A stretch of DNA of 64,000 bases from Thermoanaerobacterium sp. RBIITD (GCF_900205865.1 NZ_LT906662.1:2307411-2371410), one strand, 5' to 3'; shown: positions 28,306-37,782, numbered from the stretch's first letter. Notes: generated by a model from the letters alone, not told the origin. Translations and numbers: made by a program.

Positions 28306-29295
28306 TTACACATACCCGAGTATGCCACGGACAGAGACATCACCAGACATGATAGTTTTCCTATCACCATTTTTTAATTCTACAATCAAGTTTCCATCAT
28401 CATCGATGTCAATTGCATGTCCTATGTATTCATGATTATTTGAGATTATTCTAACATCGCTATTTAGTGTCAGCGAATATTTTATACACATTGTTCTAAT
28501 GTAAGAAAATCCCTTGCTTAAATACACGCCATAGTATTTTTCAAAATTATTTAGTATTGATGCAGTAAGCTGCTTTCTGTCAATTTTTTTTCCAGCTGAG
28601 ATCAATAAAGACGTAGCTTTATCATTGAGATCTTTTGGAAAAGTTGTTACATTTGCATTTAGACCTATTCCTACTACAACGTAATAAACTTTATCAAGCT
28701 CTGCATTCATCTCTGTAAGAATGCCGCATACTTTTTTGCGATCAACAATAATGTCGTTTGGCCATTTTATACCAGAACTTAAGCCAGTTGCATCTTTTAT
28801 AGAATCAACAACTGCTACTGCTGCAACCTGTGTTAACTTAACTGCTTCTTGTGGGTTTAAATCTGGCTTTAATATTATTGACATCCAAATGCCCTCGCCT
28901 TTATTTGAGACCCATGACCTTCCAAGACGGCCTCTTCCTGATGTTTGTTCTTCAGAAACAATAACTGTGCCATTATCACATTTAAAAGCTATTTCCTTTG
29001 CGTAGTCATTAGTAGATGTAATACTTTCAAAGTGAATATAATTTCTTCCTATAAATTTTGTTTTTAGATATGGATATATTTCAATGTAGCTTAGTATATC
29101 TGGTTCTGATATAAGCATGTATCCCGTTTTATGCTGTGACTCTATGATGTACCCATCGGATTTTAATTCTTTTATACATTTCCATATAGCTGTACGAGAT
29201 ACATTAAATGTATCACACAAATCCTGGCCGGATATATATTTATTTTTATTATTTTTAAGTAATTGTAAAATATTATTCTTTAACAATACATTCAT
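28306..29295 (-). CDS. birA: Bifunctional biotin repressor / biotin-protein ligase
   Basis: A 329-residue BirA. The N-terminal winged helix (residues ~5-60, ISGQDLCDTFNVSRTAIWKCIKELKSDGY) binds the biotin operator; the central ligase domain has SEEQTSGRGRLGRSWVS (biotinyl-AMP loop, ~115), MSIILKP, GIKWPNDI and KVCGILTEM; the C-terminal SH3-like domain ends the protein. It makes biotinyl-5'-AMP, biotinylates carboxyl carrier proteins, and represses biotin genes when carriers are saturated. No biotin genes are in the window. It is divergent from hprK. Confidence 0.95.
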   Translation of the reverse strand: MNVLLKNNILQLLKNNKNKYISGQDLCDTFNVSRTAIWKCIKELKSDGYIIESQHKTGYMLISEPDILSYIEIYPYLKTKFIGRNYIHFESITSTNDYAKEIAFKCDNGTVIVSEEQTSGRGRLGRSWVSNKGEGIWMSIILKPDLNPQEAVKLTQVAAVAVVDSIKDATGLSSGIKWPNDIIVDRKKVCGILTEMNAELDKVYYVVVGIGLNANVTTFPKDLNDKATSLLISAGKKIDRKQLTASILNNFEKYYGVYLSKGFSYIRTMCIKYSLTLNSDVRIISNNHEYIGHAIDIDDDGNLIVELKNGDRKTIMSGDVSVRGILGYV

Positions 29296-29323
29296 TTCCT
29301 TTCATATCAATTATAGTATTATA

Positions 29324-29351
29324 ATTATACCTTAAAAATAATTTTCAACAA
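29324..29351 (-). promoter_or_regulatory. Promoter for birA
   Basis: TTGTTG, 16-nt spacer, TATAAT on the minus strand; an alternative -35, TTGAAA, sits three bases closer. Confidence 0.55.
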
Positions 29352-29383
29352 ATAGTTTTTTAATAATTTGTACCCAAAGTTTA

Positions 29384-29412
29384 TTTACATATAAGGTATA
29401 AAATAATATAAT
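29384..29412 (+). promoter_or_regulatory. Sigma-A promoter for hprK
   Basis: TTTACA, 17-nt spacer, TATAAT, about 40 nt before the TTG start. Confidence 0.75.
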
Positions 29413-29454
29413 AATGTATGTAAAGCATTAAGTTCCGATTAGGAGGTTTTTGAT

Positions 29455-30369
29455 TTGTTGAGCGTTTCCGTTGTCGATTTAATTAAAGATTTAGGTTTAG
29501 AAGTGATAGTAGAAGCAAAAGAAAAGATAGATATAACGACAAGCGATGTAAATAGACCGGGACTTCAATTCTCGGGTTTTTATGAACATTTTGCAAATGA
29601 ACGTGTACAAGTACTCGGAATGGTTGAAACTGCATTTATTGATAGGATGCCATTAGATTTACTTGCATCACGAGCTGATAAATTTTTTGAATATCCTCTT
29701 CCATGTGTAATTGTTACAAGAGGATTAAATATAAAAAGGGAACTTATTGAATCAGCCCAAAAACACGACAGATATCTTCTAAGGACAAAGGAGTCATCTA
29801 CAAAGTTTATTAGCAGGCTCATTAATTATTTGGAAGAAAAACTTGCACCACAGATAACCATACACGGTGACCTTGTCGATGTTTATGGTGTTGGCGTTCT
29901 TTTACTTGGGGAAAGCGGCATCGGTAAAAGTGAGACTGCCTTGGAACTCATAAAAAGGGGCCACAGGCTTGTCGCAGACGATGCGACAGAGATTAAGAAG
30001 ATAAGCGACTACACGCTTCAAGGCAGTTCACCTGAGATTATAAGACACTATATAGAAATAAGAGGAATAGGAATCCTCGATATCAAGACGCTTTATGGTG
30101 TTGGGTCTGTTAGAGACAACATGAATATAGACCTTGTAATACAGCTTGAGGAATGGAATGAGGATAAATACTATGATAGGCTTGGACTTGATGACGATTA
30201 CATCAAATTCTTCGACATAAAAATCCCTAAGCTTACGATTCCTGTAAGGCCAGGCAGAAACCTTGCGATAATTGTTGAAGTAGCAGCTATGAATCATAGA
30301 CAAAAGCAGATGGGGTATAATGCAGCACATGAATTAAATAAAAAATTGTTGAAACAGATATCCGGTTAA
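29455..30369 (+). CDS. hprK: HPr kinase/phosphorylase
   Basis: A 304-residue protein starting at TTG after TTAGGAGG. The N-terminal domain is followed by the kinase domain with P-loop GESGIGKS (152-159), catalytic LVADD after it, and the family signature EIRGIGILDIKTLYG with NMNIDLVIQLEEW. The bifunctional enzyme phosphorylates HPr or Crh at Ser46 with ATP or PPi and reverses it with phosphate, signalling glycolytic state to CcpA in Firmicutes. The neighbouring PHP phosphoesterase and glucokinase genes on the same strand make a small carbon-metabolism group. Confidence 0.96.
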   Translation: MLSVSVVDLIKDLGLEVIVEAKEKIDITTSDVNRPGLQFSGFYEHFANERVQVLGMVETAFIDRMPLDLLASRADKFFEYPLPCVIVTRGLNIKRELIESAQKHDRYLLRTKESSTKFISRLINYLEEKLAPQITIHGDLVDVYGVGVLLLGESGIGKSETALELIKRGHRLVADDATEIKKISDYTLQGSSPEIIRHYIEIRGIGILDIKTLYGVGSVRDNMNIDLVIQLEEWNEDKYYDRLGLDDDYIKFFDIKIPKLTIPVRPGRNLAIIVEVAAMNHRQKQMGYNAAHELNKKLLKQISG

Positions 30370-30442
30370 AATATAATGTTAAATGGGCTTAATTATTAAT
30401 TAACAAAATTTTGACATATATTTTGAAAGGGATGTAAAAATA

Positions 30443-31168
30443 ATGAATCTTTTACTTGATACGCATACACATACTGTAGCAAGTGGCCATGCATACAGTA
30501 CGATTATTGAGAATGCTAAGGAGGCATCAAAAAAAGGCTTAAAGCTATTTTGTATGACAGACCACGGCCCAAAAATGCCCGGCGGACCACATATATTTCA
30601 CTTTGGCAATCTAAAAGTTTTACCATCTGAAGTAGATGGCGTAGAAATATTAAAAGGTGTTGAAGCAAATATTCTCGACAGAGATGGCAACCTCGATATG
30701 CCGGAAGAAATTTTAAAAAAGCTTGATGTCGTTATTGCAAGTTTACATGACGTTTGTTTTCCATATCGCGATGTTGAGTCAAATACAGAGGCAATGATAA
30801 ATGCAATAAAAAATCCATATGTTGATATTGTGGGGCATCCAGGTAATCCGCTTTTTGATATTGATGTTGACAAGGTTCTTGATGCCGCGAAAGAGTATAA
30901 TACATGTATAGAAATAAATAATAGCTCATTTGTGGCATCGAGAGTTGGAAGCTATGAAAACTGCCTTTTAATTGCTAAAAAAGCTGCAAAAATGAATGTG
31001 AAGATTTGCGTTGGAAGTGATGCACATATAGCATTTGATGTAGGCAGGTTTGACAAGGCACTAGAGGTCATTGAAAAAGCACATTTAGATGAAGAATTTA
31101 TTATGAATACTGATGTAGATAAATTTAAAGATTATTTAAGAAGTAAAGGCAAACTATTAAATAGATGA
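30443..31168 (+). CDS. PHP-family phosphoesterase, YcdX type
   Basis: A 241-residue metal-dependent phosphoesterase with the PHP metal motifs: DTHTHTVASGHAYST (residues 6-20), CMTDHG (~38), GVEANI (~73), IASLHDV (~97), DIVGHPG (~130), IEINN and GSDAH (~193). The trinuclear site appears complete. YcdX-like proteins occur widely and their physiological substrate is not settled. The gene follows hprK by 73 bases with AAAGGGATG before ATG and precedes glucokinase by 31 bases. Confidence 0.88.
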   Translation: MNLLLDTHTHTVASGHAYSTIIENAKEASKKGLKLFCMTDHGPKMPGGPHIFHFGNLKVLPSEVDGVEILKGVEANILDRDGNLDMPEEILKKLDVVIASLHDVCFPYRDVESNTEAMINAIKNPYVDIVGHPGNPLFDIDVDKVLDAAKEYNTCIEINNSSFVASRVGSYENCLLIAKKAAKMNVKICVGSDAHIAFDVGRFDKALEVIEKAHLDEEFIMNTDVDKFKDYLRSKGKLLNR

Positions 31169-31199
31169 TATTTTCGTTAAGTTAAAAGGAGGAACGAAA

Positions 31200-32135
31200 A
31201 TGAGGATTGGTGTTGATGTAGGTGGGACAAATATAGCAGTGGGATTGGTAGATGAAAATGGGAAAATAATTGCAACCGGTTCTAGACCGGCAGAACCTAA
31301 AAGAGGATATGCTGCTATGGCTAAGGACATTGGTGAAATATCATTAGAGTTAATAAAAAGATGCAGCTTAAAAATTGAGGATATTAAATCAATGGGAATC
31401 GGCGTACCTGGTGTTGCAGATAATGAGAAGGGAATTGTTTTAAGAGCAGTGAACCTCTACTGGACAAAGGTACCTCTAGTCCGTGAAATACATAAATATA
31501 TTGATATACCAATACACATGGATAACGATGCTAATGTAGCTGCACTTGCTGAAGGGGTTTTCGGTGCGGGACGTGGTACAAATTCCTCTGTTACAATCAC
31601 TCTTGGAACAGGGGTTGGTTCTGGCTTTGTTTTAAACGGTAGAGTATTTAATGGAGCACATCATTTTGCACCAGAATTAGGCCATATTGTAATAGGAGAT
31701 AATGGTATAAGATGTAATTGTGGCAAGATAGGTTGCCTTGAGACATATGCGTCTGCAACAGCACTTATAAGAGAAGGGAAAAGAGCAGCTTTGAAGGATA
31801 AAAATTCATTAATTTTAAAGTTAGCTGGTGGAGAACCAGAGACTATAACTGCAAAGAATGTTATTGATGCGGCAAAACAGTTTGATAAAACGGCGATGAT
31901 GATTTTTAATGACTATGTGAAATACCTTGCAATCGGAATTGTCAATATAATAAATATATTAGATCCAGAAGTAATTATTCTTGGCGGCGGTGTTGCAAAT
32001 GCCGGAGACTTCTTGTTAAAACCTTTAAAGAAAGAGGTTCAGGAGAACATATTATTTAAGGATTTACCATATGCGGACATTAAAAAGGCAGAACTCGGCA
32101 ATGATGCCGGAATAATAGGTGCAGCAATACTTTAA
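31200..32135 (+). CDS. ROK-family glucokinase
   Basis: A 311-residue sugar kinase of the ROK family. The phosphate loop is IGVDVGGTNIAVGLVD (residues 3-18), the sugar-binding/catalytic region is HMDNDANVAALAE (~104-116), followed by TLGTGVGSGF and the ROK zinc motif ELGHIV then CNCGKIGCLETYAS. All four zinc ligands (His and three Cys) are present. Length and sequence fit bacterial glucokinase (GlkA-type), phosphorylating imported or hydrolysed glucose with ATP, but other hexoses are possible. The start follows AAAGGAGG. Confidence 0.9.
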   Translation: MRIGVDVGGTNIAVGLVDENGKIIATGSRPAEPKRGYAAMAKDIGEISLELIKRCSLKIEDIKSMGIGVPGVADNEKGIVLRAVNLYWTKVPLVREIHKYIDIPIHMDNDANVAALAEGVFGAGRGTNSSVTITLGTGVGSGFVLNGRVFNGAHHFAPELGHIVIGDNGIRCNCGKIGCLETYASATALIREGKRAALKDKNSLILKLAGGEPETITAKNVIDAAKQFDKTAMMIFNDYVKYLAIGIVNIINILDPEVIILGGGVANAGDFLLKPLKKEVQENILFKDLPYADIKKAELGNDAGIIGAAIL

Positions 32136-32156
32136 TATAAAAGGTGGATATTGAAA

Positions 32157-33629
32157 ATGAAAATATTTGAACTATATGAAAAAAATATAAAACTTAATGA
32201 TCATGCAGCGATAAAATTTAAAAATGAAGTTATCACATATGGCGAACTTCCAAACTTAATAGATAGCTATGCATCATACTTTCAAGGCTTGGGCGTCAAA
32301 AAAGGCGATAAGGTCATTTTATGCATGCCGAATTGTCCTGAATTTGTATTTTCTTACATTGGTGCTGTAAAAGCTGGCGCTATCACCATACCATTAAATC
32401 TAATGCTTACAATGGAAGAAATTCAATATGTTGTTATGGAATCCGGTGCTAATACTATAGTAGTACATCCAATAATTCTTAAGAAGATAGATCCATCGGC
32501 ATTTAAGAAGATGAACTTAAAAAATGTTGTCGTATTAAATGAGGAGACAAAAGAAAAGATAAAAGGTCAAAGCAATTTTGCACCTGTTGAGATAAATGAT
32601 GAGGATGTATGTACATATCTTTACACATCGGGTACAACAGGTAAACCAAAGGGCGCAATGCTTACACATAAAAATTTTGTATCAGATGTAATTGCAATGG
32701 ACGAAGTATCTGATCTTGGACCAGATGATAATTTTCTTTGTGTACTGCCACTTTTCCACAGCTTCTCATGGTCTGTCAATGTGCTTTTGGCGTTTTACCT
32801 TGGTAGTACCATTACAATAAAGGATACATTTATGCCAAAGGACACCTTAGAAACTTTGATAAATGAGAATATTACAGTTTTCTGTGGCGTACCGTCAATA
32901 TTTGCCTTTTTGATGAAAATGGCTGAAAAGGGGCAGTTTAAAGCATTAAAGCTTGCTATAACTGGTGGTGCACCATTGGCACCAGAGATTCAAAGGGGGT
33001 TTGAATCTAAATTTAATTTTCCACTTGTTGAAGGGTATGGCTTATCAGAGGCTGCACCTGTTGCAATATTGAACCCTCTTGGTCCAAATGATATTAGAAA
33101 ACCTGGCTCAATTGGTGTACCACTCCCATGTAATGAAGCTATGATAGTCGATGAAAATGACAATGAAGTGCCAATAGGGGAAGTTGGCGAACTTGTATTA
33201 AAAGGCTCAAATATTATGATAGGATATCATAATATGCCTGAAGAAACAGAAAAAACTTTAAGAGGCGGATGGCTTCATACGGGTGACCTTGCCAAGAAAG
33301 ACGAAGATGGATATTACTACATAGTTGATAGGTTAAAAGATATGATAATCCTTGGAGGATTTAATGTATATCCGAGAGAAGTAGAGGAGACGTTGTTGGA
33401 GCATCCTGCTGTACAAGATGTTGCTATAATAGGCGTTGGTGACAAATATAAGGGTGAAGATGTAAAGGCATTTGTCGTGCTCAAAGAAGGACAAAATGCC
33501 GATAGAAGAGAACTTCAAAACTTTCTCCGCAATAAACTGACGGTATATAAGATACCGAAGATATTTGAATTCGTTAATGAATTGCCAAAAAGCCCAACGG
33601 GAAAGGTTTTGAAAAAACTGCTTAAATAG
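32157..33629 (+). CDS. Acyl-CoA synthetase (AMP-forming)
   Basis: About 490 residues from ATG 32157, chosen because AAGGTGG is nine bases upstream (a TTG at 32151 is too close). The AMP-forming motif is YTSGTTGKPKGAMLTH (~158-173), A5 is EGYGLSEAAPV, A7 LHTGDLAKKDEDGYYYIVDR, and the catalytic lysine is in PKSPTGKVLKKLL at the end. This fits long-chain fatty acyl-CoA ligase or a related acid-CoA ligase; the exact acid is unknown. It is last in the hprK-PHP-glk group and followed by a terminator. Confidence 0.9.
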   Translation: MKIFELYEKNIKLNDHAAIKFKNEVITYGELPNLIDSYASYFQGLGVKKGDKVILCMPNCPEFVFSYIGAVKAGAITIPLNLMLTMEEIQYVVMESGANTIVVHPIILKKIDPSAFKKMNLKNVVVLNEETKEKIKGQSNFAPVEINDEDVCTYLYTSGTTGKPKGAMLTHKNFVSDVIAMDEVSDLGPDDNFLCVLPLFHSFSWSVNVLLAFYLGSTITIKDTFMPKDTLETLINENITVFCGVPSIFAFLMKMAEKGQFKALKLAITGGAPLAPEIQRGFESKFNFPLVEGYGLSEAAPVAILNPLGPNDIRKPGSIGVPLPCNEAMIVDENDNEVPIGEVGELVLKGSNIMIGYHNMPEETEKTLRGGWLHTGDLAKKDEDGYYYIVDRLKDMIILGGFNVYPREVEETLLEHPAVQDVAIIGVGDKYKGEDVKAFVVLKEGQNADRRELQNFLRNKLTVYKIPKIFEFVNELPKSPTGKVLKKLLK

Positions 33630-33641
33630 TAAAACAAAAGT

Positions 33642-33674
33642 AAAAGGCCTTATCATATGGTAAGGTCTTTTTTT
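33642..33674 (+). terminator. Terminator after the acyl-CoA synthetase gene
   Basis: AAAAGGCCTTA pairs with TAAGGTCTTTT (one wobble) around an 8-nt loop and is followed by more T. From here to 33858 the sequence is AT-rich with no gene seen. Confidence 0.85.
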
Positions 33675-33858
33675 AATATTAAATTTTAAAGTAATATTAA
33701 TAAGCCAAAAACAAAATTGGCATAAGCAAATTATATATAAATTGAATAAATAGAAGCAAATAGCAGATAGTTAATGATAGATATGATAGATGACTTAAAA
33801 TAATTCATTTGGATAAAATATATAATTTGACTCACATCTTTATTTGTTTTAATATTAA

Positions 33859-33872
33859 AGTAATCCGTTACG
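33859..33872 (+). promoter_or_regulatory. Upstream LacI-type operator
   Basis: AGTAATCCGTTACG, an imperfect palindrome with GTAA/TTAC arms and a central CG, exactly repeated 87 bp downstream in front of a lacI-family gene. Confidence 0.6.
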
Positions 33873-33945
33873 TAAAAATTTTTTTTACAGCATAAAGAAA
33901 TAAATAAACAGCATAATTTACAAAGACATTATTTGAGATATTTAG

Positions 33946-33959
33946 AGTAATCCGTTACG
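33946..33959 (+). promoter_or_regulatory. Downstream LacI-type operator
   Basis: Exact copy of AGTAATCCGTTACG, ending 11 bases before the lacI start codon and just after a possible promoter (TTTACA at 33918, TATTTA near 33940). Binding would block initiation, so autoregulation is likely. Confidence 0.6.
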
Positions 33960-33970
33960 AGGGAGTCGGT

Positions 33971-34963
33971 ATGATAACAATAAAAGATGTTGCAAAAGAA
34001 GCCGGTGTTTCGGTCGCTACAATTTCAAGAGTTTTAAATAATAGTCCGGGAGTATCTGATGAGACAAGGAAAATGGTGCTTTCCGTCATAAAAAGATTAA
34101 ATTACAATCCAAACCTTCTTGGCAGAAACCTTAGGAGGATGGAGACGAAAATGATACTTGTGCTTCTTCCGACTATATCGAATCCATTTTACGCAAGGAT
34201 AGTAAAGGGAATTGAGGATGTGGCGCAAAAGAATGGATATGGTGTAATGCTTTGCAATACAGATTCTGATGTAAAAAGGGAAAGGATGTATTTAGAACTT
34301 TTGAAGAATAGGTTGTCAGATGGGGTAATATTTATGGCACCGGAAATTGATGAAGGTGAGCTTAATGAAATAGGCGAGAAATTTGCTGCTGTACAATGTT
34401 GCGAATATAAAGAGGGTGCCAATGTTTCTCATGTATCAATAGATAATTTTAAGGCTGCATATAAGGCAGTGAAACACCTGATTGGACTTGGACATAAGGA
34501 TATTGGTCTTATAAGCTGTAAAAACAATTTTCTTTCTACAAAACAGAGAGAAGAGGGCTACAAAAAAGCTTTAATTGATTTTGGCATTGAATTTAATCCA
34601 CAATATGTAAGATATGGCGACTATTCATTCAAAAGTGGGTTTAGAGCAACAAAGAGTTTACTCGCTGATGCTGATAAGATAACAGCGATATTTGCAATTT
34701 CAGACATTATGGCAATTGGAGCAATAAAAGCTGCAAATGAGAATGGCTTAAAAATTCCCGATGATATTGCGATAGTTGGATTTGATAATATAAGCTTTGC
34801 GCCAATGTATAATCCATCACTTACAACAATATCACAGCCCAAATATGATATTGGCTGTACAGCGATGGAATTACTAATAAAACAAATAAAGGAAAGGGGA
34901 GATAATAAAGAAAATATTATACTTGAACACGAATTAATCATAAGAGAATCAACTGTAAAATAA
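33971..34963 (+). CDS. LacI-family transcriptional regulator
   Basis: A 330-residue repressor. The N-terminal helix-turn-helix and hinge read MITIKDVAKEAGVSVATISRVLNN (two helices) and NPNLLGRNLRR; the rest is the periplasmic-binding-like effector domain (VLLPTISNPFYARIVKGIED, GVIFMAPEID, IAIVGFDNISFAPMYNPSLTTISQP). It heads a cluster with two dehydrogenase and TIM-barrel genes, 16 bases upstream of the first. Two identical 14-bp operator-like sites lie in front of it. The effector is probably a sugar or sugar derivative handled by those enzymes (inference). Confidence 0.93.
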   Translation: MITIKDVAKEAGVSVATISRVLNNSPGVSDETRKMVLSVIKRLNYNPNLLGRNLRRMETKMILVLLPTISNPFYARIVKGIEDVAQKNGYGVMLCNTDSDVKRERMYLELLKNRLSDGVIFMAPEIDEGELNEIGEKFAAVQCCEYKEGANVSHVSIDNFKAAYKAVKHLIGLGHKDIGLISCKNNFLSTKQREEGYKKALIDFGIEFNPQYVRYGDYSFKSGFRATKSLLADADKITAIFAISDIMAIGAIKAANENGLKIPDDIAIVGFDNISFAPMYNPSLTTISQPKYDIGCTAMELLIKQIKERGDNKENIILEHELIIRESTVK

Positions 34964-34979
34964 AAGGAGGAAATTTGTT

Positions 34980-36065
34980 ATGAGCGACAAGCTTAGAGTT
35001 GGAATAATTGGTTGTGGTGGAATTGCAAATGGCAAACATATGCCGTCACTTGCAAAGCTTAAAAATGTCGAGATGGTTGCCTTCTGCGACAAAATTGAGG
35101 AAAAAGCATTAAAAGCTGCAAATGACTATGGTATAGATGGTGCAAAAACATATGTAGACTATAGAGAACTTTTGGAAGATAAAAGCATAGATGTTATACA
35201 CGTATGTACACCAAATAAGTCCCATGCAGATATAACTATTGATGCATTAGAAGCTGGTAAACATGTAATGTGTGAAAAGCCAATGGCAAAAACAGCTAAA
35301 GATGCTAAAAGGATGGTAGATGCTGCAAAAAAAACAGGCAAAAAGCTTACGATAGGATATCAAAACCGTTTCAGGCCAGATTCACAATATTTACATAAGT
35401 TATGTGAAGACGGTGAACTTGGTGAAATATATTTTGCTAAGGCACATGCTATAAGAAGGCGTGCTGTACCAACATGGGGAGTATTTTTAAATGAGGAAGA
35501 GCAAGGTGGTGGGCCATTGATAGATATAGGCACACATGCACTTGACTTAACATTATGGATGATGAATAATTATAAGCCAAAGAGCGTTGTGGGTACTGTA
35601 TACCATAAACTTGCAGATAGAAAAAATGCAGCAAATGCATGGGGACCATGGGATCCGGCTAAATTTACTGTAGAAGATTCGGCATTTGGCTTTATAACAA
35701 TGGAAAATAGTGCGACAATAGTACTTGAATCAAGCTGGGCACTTAATTCACTTGAAGTTGGCGAAGCAATGACAACACTTTGTGGTACAGAAGGCGGTGC
35801 TGATATGAGAGACGGCTTAAGAATAAATGGTGAAAAGAATGGGAGGCTTTATACGACAAAAGTAGACTTAAGTGCGGGCGGTGTAGACTTCTACGAAGGA
35901 AATACCGAAGATGCATCACTTATTGAGGCAAGGCAGTGGATAGATAGTATTATAAATGACAAAGAACCTGTAGTAAAACCTGAGGAAGCATATGTTGTAT
36001 CACAGATACTTGAAGCAATATATATATCTGCTAAGACAGGTGAGCCAGTATATTTTAATAAATAG
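34980..36065 (+). CDS. Gfo/Idh/MocA-family oxidoreductase
   Basis: A 361-residue NAD(P)-dependent sugar or cyclitol dehydrogenase. The Rossmann motif is VGIIGCGGIANGKHMPSL (residues 6-23), the catalytic lysine is in VMCEKPMAKTAKDA (~98), and the substrate domain has QNRFRPDSQY and GGGPLIDIGTHALDLTLW (Asp and His of the active site present). Start ATG follows AAAGGAGG. It is second in the LacI-led cluster and is followed at 16 bases by a xylose-isomerase-like TIM barrel. Such pairs act on inositols or on 3-keto sugars; the substrate here is not known. Confidence 0.9.
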   Translation: MSDKLRVGIIGCGGIANGKHMPSLAKLKNVEMVAFCDKIEEKALKAANDYGIDGAKTYVDYRELLEDKSIDVIHVCTPNKSHADITIDALEAGKHVMCEKPMAKTAKDAKRMVDAAKKTGKKLTIGYQNRFRPDSQYLHKLCEDGELGEIYFAKAHAIRRRAVPTWGVFLNEEEQGGGPLIDIGTHALDLTLWMMNNYKPKSVVGTVYHKLADRKNAANAWGPWDPAKFTVEDSAFGFITMENSATIVLESSWALNSLEVGEAMTTLCGTEGGADMRDGLRINGEKNGRLYTTKVDLSAGGVDFYEGNTEDASLIEARQWIDSIINDKEPVVKPEEAYVVSQILEAIYISAKTGEPVYFNK

Positions 36066-36081
36066 ATTGGAGTGTTTTTAA

Positions 36082-36816
36082 ATGGATTTACCTGTTGCAT
36101 TAGAGCTGTATACACTGCGCAATGAACTGAAAGATGACTTTTTAGGGACACTTGAAAAAGTTGCAGAGATAGGCTATAAAGGCGTTGAATTTGCTGGATA
36201 TGGCGGATTTAGTGCTAGTGAATTGAAAAAGTATCTCGATAGACTTGGATTAGTACCGACTGGAAGCCATGTAGGTATTGATCTATTAAAAGACAGACTC
36301 GATGAAGTGATAGAATATAGCATAGAGATTGGAAATAAATATATAGTTTGCCCTTGGAATAAGTATGAAACAAAAGATGATTTTATTAGTACAGCAAAAC
36401 TTCTCAACGATATAGGCAAGAAGTGTAAAGAAAATGGGTTAGTACTATGTTATCATAATCACAATCATGAATTCCAGCTGTTCGATGGTAAATATGGACT
36501 TGATTTACTATATGAAAATACAGACCCTGACCTTGTAAAAGCAGAGATTGATACTTATTGGGTAGAATATGCTGGAGTAAATCCAGTAGATTACATCAAA
36601 AAATATTCCGGAAGGTTACCATTAGTACATCTTAAGGACATGGAAGAGGGTACAAGAGATTTTGCGGAAATAGGCAAAGGGACAATGAATATCAAAGAAA
36701 TAATCGAAGCATCCCAAAAAGCTGGTGCAGAATGGTTTATAGTAGAACAGGATGTGTGCAAGAGACCACCAATTGAAAGTGTAAAAATAAGTTTTGAAAA
36801 TATTAAAAAAATGTGA
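36082..36816 (+). CDS. Xylose isomerase-like TIM barrel protein (244 aa)
   Basis: A sugar phosphate isomerase/epimerase-family (AP endonuclease 2 fold) protein. Likely metal ligands are in GVEFAGYGG (Glu), CYHNHNHEFQ (His and Glu), KAEIDTYWVEYAG (Asp), LVHLKDM (His-Lys-Asp) and FIVEQD (final Glu), so a divalent metal site looks complete. This subfamily often sits beside Gfo/Idh/MocA genes and includes enzymes acting on keto-sugar intermediates; isomerase, epimerase, dehydratase and lyase activities are all possible. It lies 13 bases before a second, longer member of the same fold. Confidence 0.86.
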   Translation: MDLPVALELYTLRNELKDDFLGTLEKVAEIGYKGVEFAGYGGFSASELKKYLDRLGLVPTGSHVGIDLLKDRLDEVIEYSIEIGNKYIVCPWNKYETKDDFISTAKLLNDIGKKCKENGLVLCYHNHNHEFQLFDGKYGLDLLYENTDPDLVKAEIDTYWVEYAGVNPVDYIKKYSGRLPLVHLKDMEEGTRDFAEIGKGTMNIKEIIEASQKAGAEWFIVEQDVCKRPPIESVKISFENIKKM

Positions 36817-36828
36817 GGAGGAAATATA

Positions 36829-37749
36829 ATGTATCTTGGTTTTTTAACAGTGTGCCTTGGGAATATGCCGCTTAAAGAAAAGGCTAAATGGGCATCAGAA
36901 AATGGGTTTAAATCTTTAGAAATCGCTTGCTGGCCACAGGTAAACAGCAGGGATTATTCTAGCTGTGATATAGATGTTGAAACATTGACAGAAGAAAAAG
37001 CAGAAGAAATAAAGAAGTACTTAAAAGAATATGGACTTACAATATCATCTTTGGCATATTATGATAATAACTTGGATCATGACCCGGAAAAAAGAGCATA
37101 TATAAATAATCATACAAAGAAATGTATCGATGCAGCAGTTATGCTCGGTACTTCAATGGTAGGAACATTTGTAGGAAGAAATGTTGATAAAGATATTAAA
37201 GGAAATTTTGATGAATTTGAGAAAGTATTTGGCGATATCGTCGGCTATGCTGAACAAAAGGGTATAAAAATTATAATTGAAAATTGCCCCATGGAAGGCT
37301 GGCAGAAAGAAGGATTACCAGGTACAATATCTTTTACACCAGAACTTTGGGAAGAGATGTTTAGAAGAGTTCCATCAAAGAATTTCGGACTCAATTTAGA
37401 TCCATCCCATTTACTTTTCCAGCTTATTGATTATCTAAAAGTTGTTCCTGCATTTAAGGATAGGATATTCCATGTCCATGCAAAAGACGCAGAAGTTTTC
37501 GAAGATAAACTTGCATGGTATGGAGTATTTAATAGGCAATTTCCTAAAAAGGGTGAGACCGGTTACTGGAGATTTAGAATGCCAGGCCTTGGCCAAGTAG
37601 ATTGGGGTAAGTTTATAAAAGCACTTAAGGACATTGGATATGATGATGTTATAAGCATTGAACATGAAGATCCATTGTACGAAGGAAGCGAAGAAAAAGT
37701 AAAAGAAGGCTTAAAGTTAGGATACAAGCATTTAAAACAATTCATATAG
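36829..37749 (+). CDS. Xylose isomerase-like TIM barrel protein (306 aa)
   Basis: A second TIM barrel of the sugar phosphate isomerase/epimerase family, longer than its neighbour. Metal-site candidates are LEIACWP (Glu), IIIENCPMEGW (Glu), LNLDPSHLLFQ (Asp and His), FHVHAKDAEV (His) and ISIEHEDP (Glu). Residues 228-260 (VFNRQFPKKGETGYWRFRMPGLGQVDW) form an insertion typical of the subfamily found with inositol- or glycoside-related dehydrogenases. Start ATG follows GAGGAGG. It ends at a hairpin that separates it from the second dehydrogenase gene of the cluster. Confidence 0.86.
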   Translation: MYLGFLTVCLGNMPLKEKAKWASENGFKSLEIACWPQVNSRDYSSCDIDVETLTEEKAEEIKKYLKEYGLTISSLAYYDNNLDHDPEKRAYINNHTKKCIDAAVMLGTSMVGTFVGRNVDKDIKGNFDEFEKVFGDIVGYAEQKGIKIIIENCPMEGWQKEGLPGTISFTPELWEEMFRRVPSKNFGLNLDPSHLLFQLIDYLKVVPAFKDRIFHVHAKDAEVFEDKLAWYGVFNRQFPKKGETGYWRFRMPGLGQVDWGKFIKALKDIGYDDVISIEHEDPLYEGSEEKVKEGLKLGYKHLKQFI

Positions 37750-37754
37750 AAATA

Positions 37755-37782
37755 AGGGCAGGCAGTATTCGCTGCTTGCCCT
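37755..37782 (+). terminator. GC-rich hairpin within the LacI cluster
   Basis: AGGGCAGGCAG pairs with CTGCTTGCCCT (one G-U) around a short loop. A-rich rather than U-rich sequence follows, so it may only attenuate. Confidence 0.6.

Noticed and set aside
37755-37782. A complete stop separating the last gene of the LacI cluster from the others
   Set aside because: The hairpin is strong but lacks a U-tract, so readthrough into the second Gfo/Idh gene cannot be excluded; I kept the gene in the cluster.
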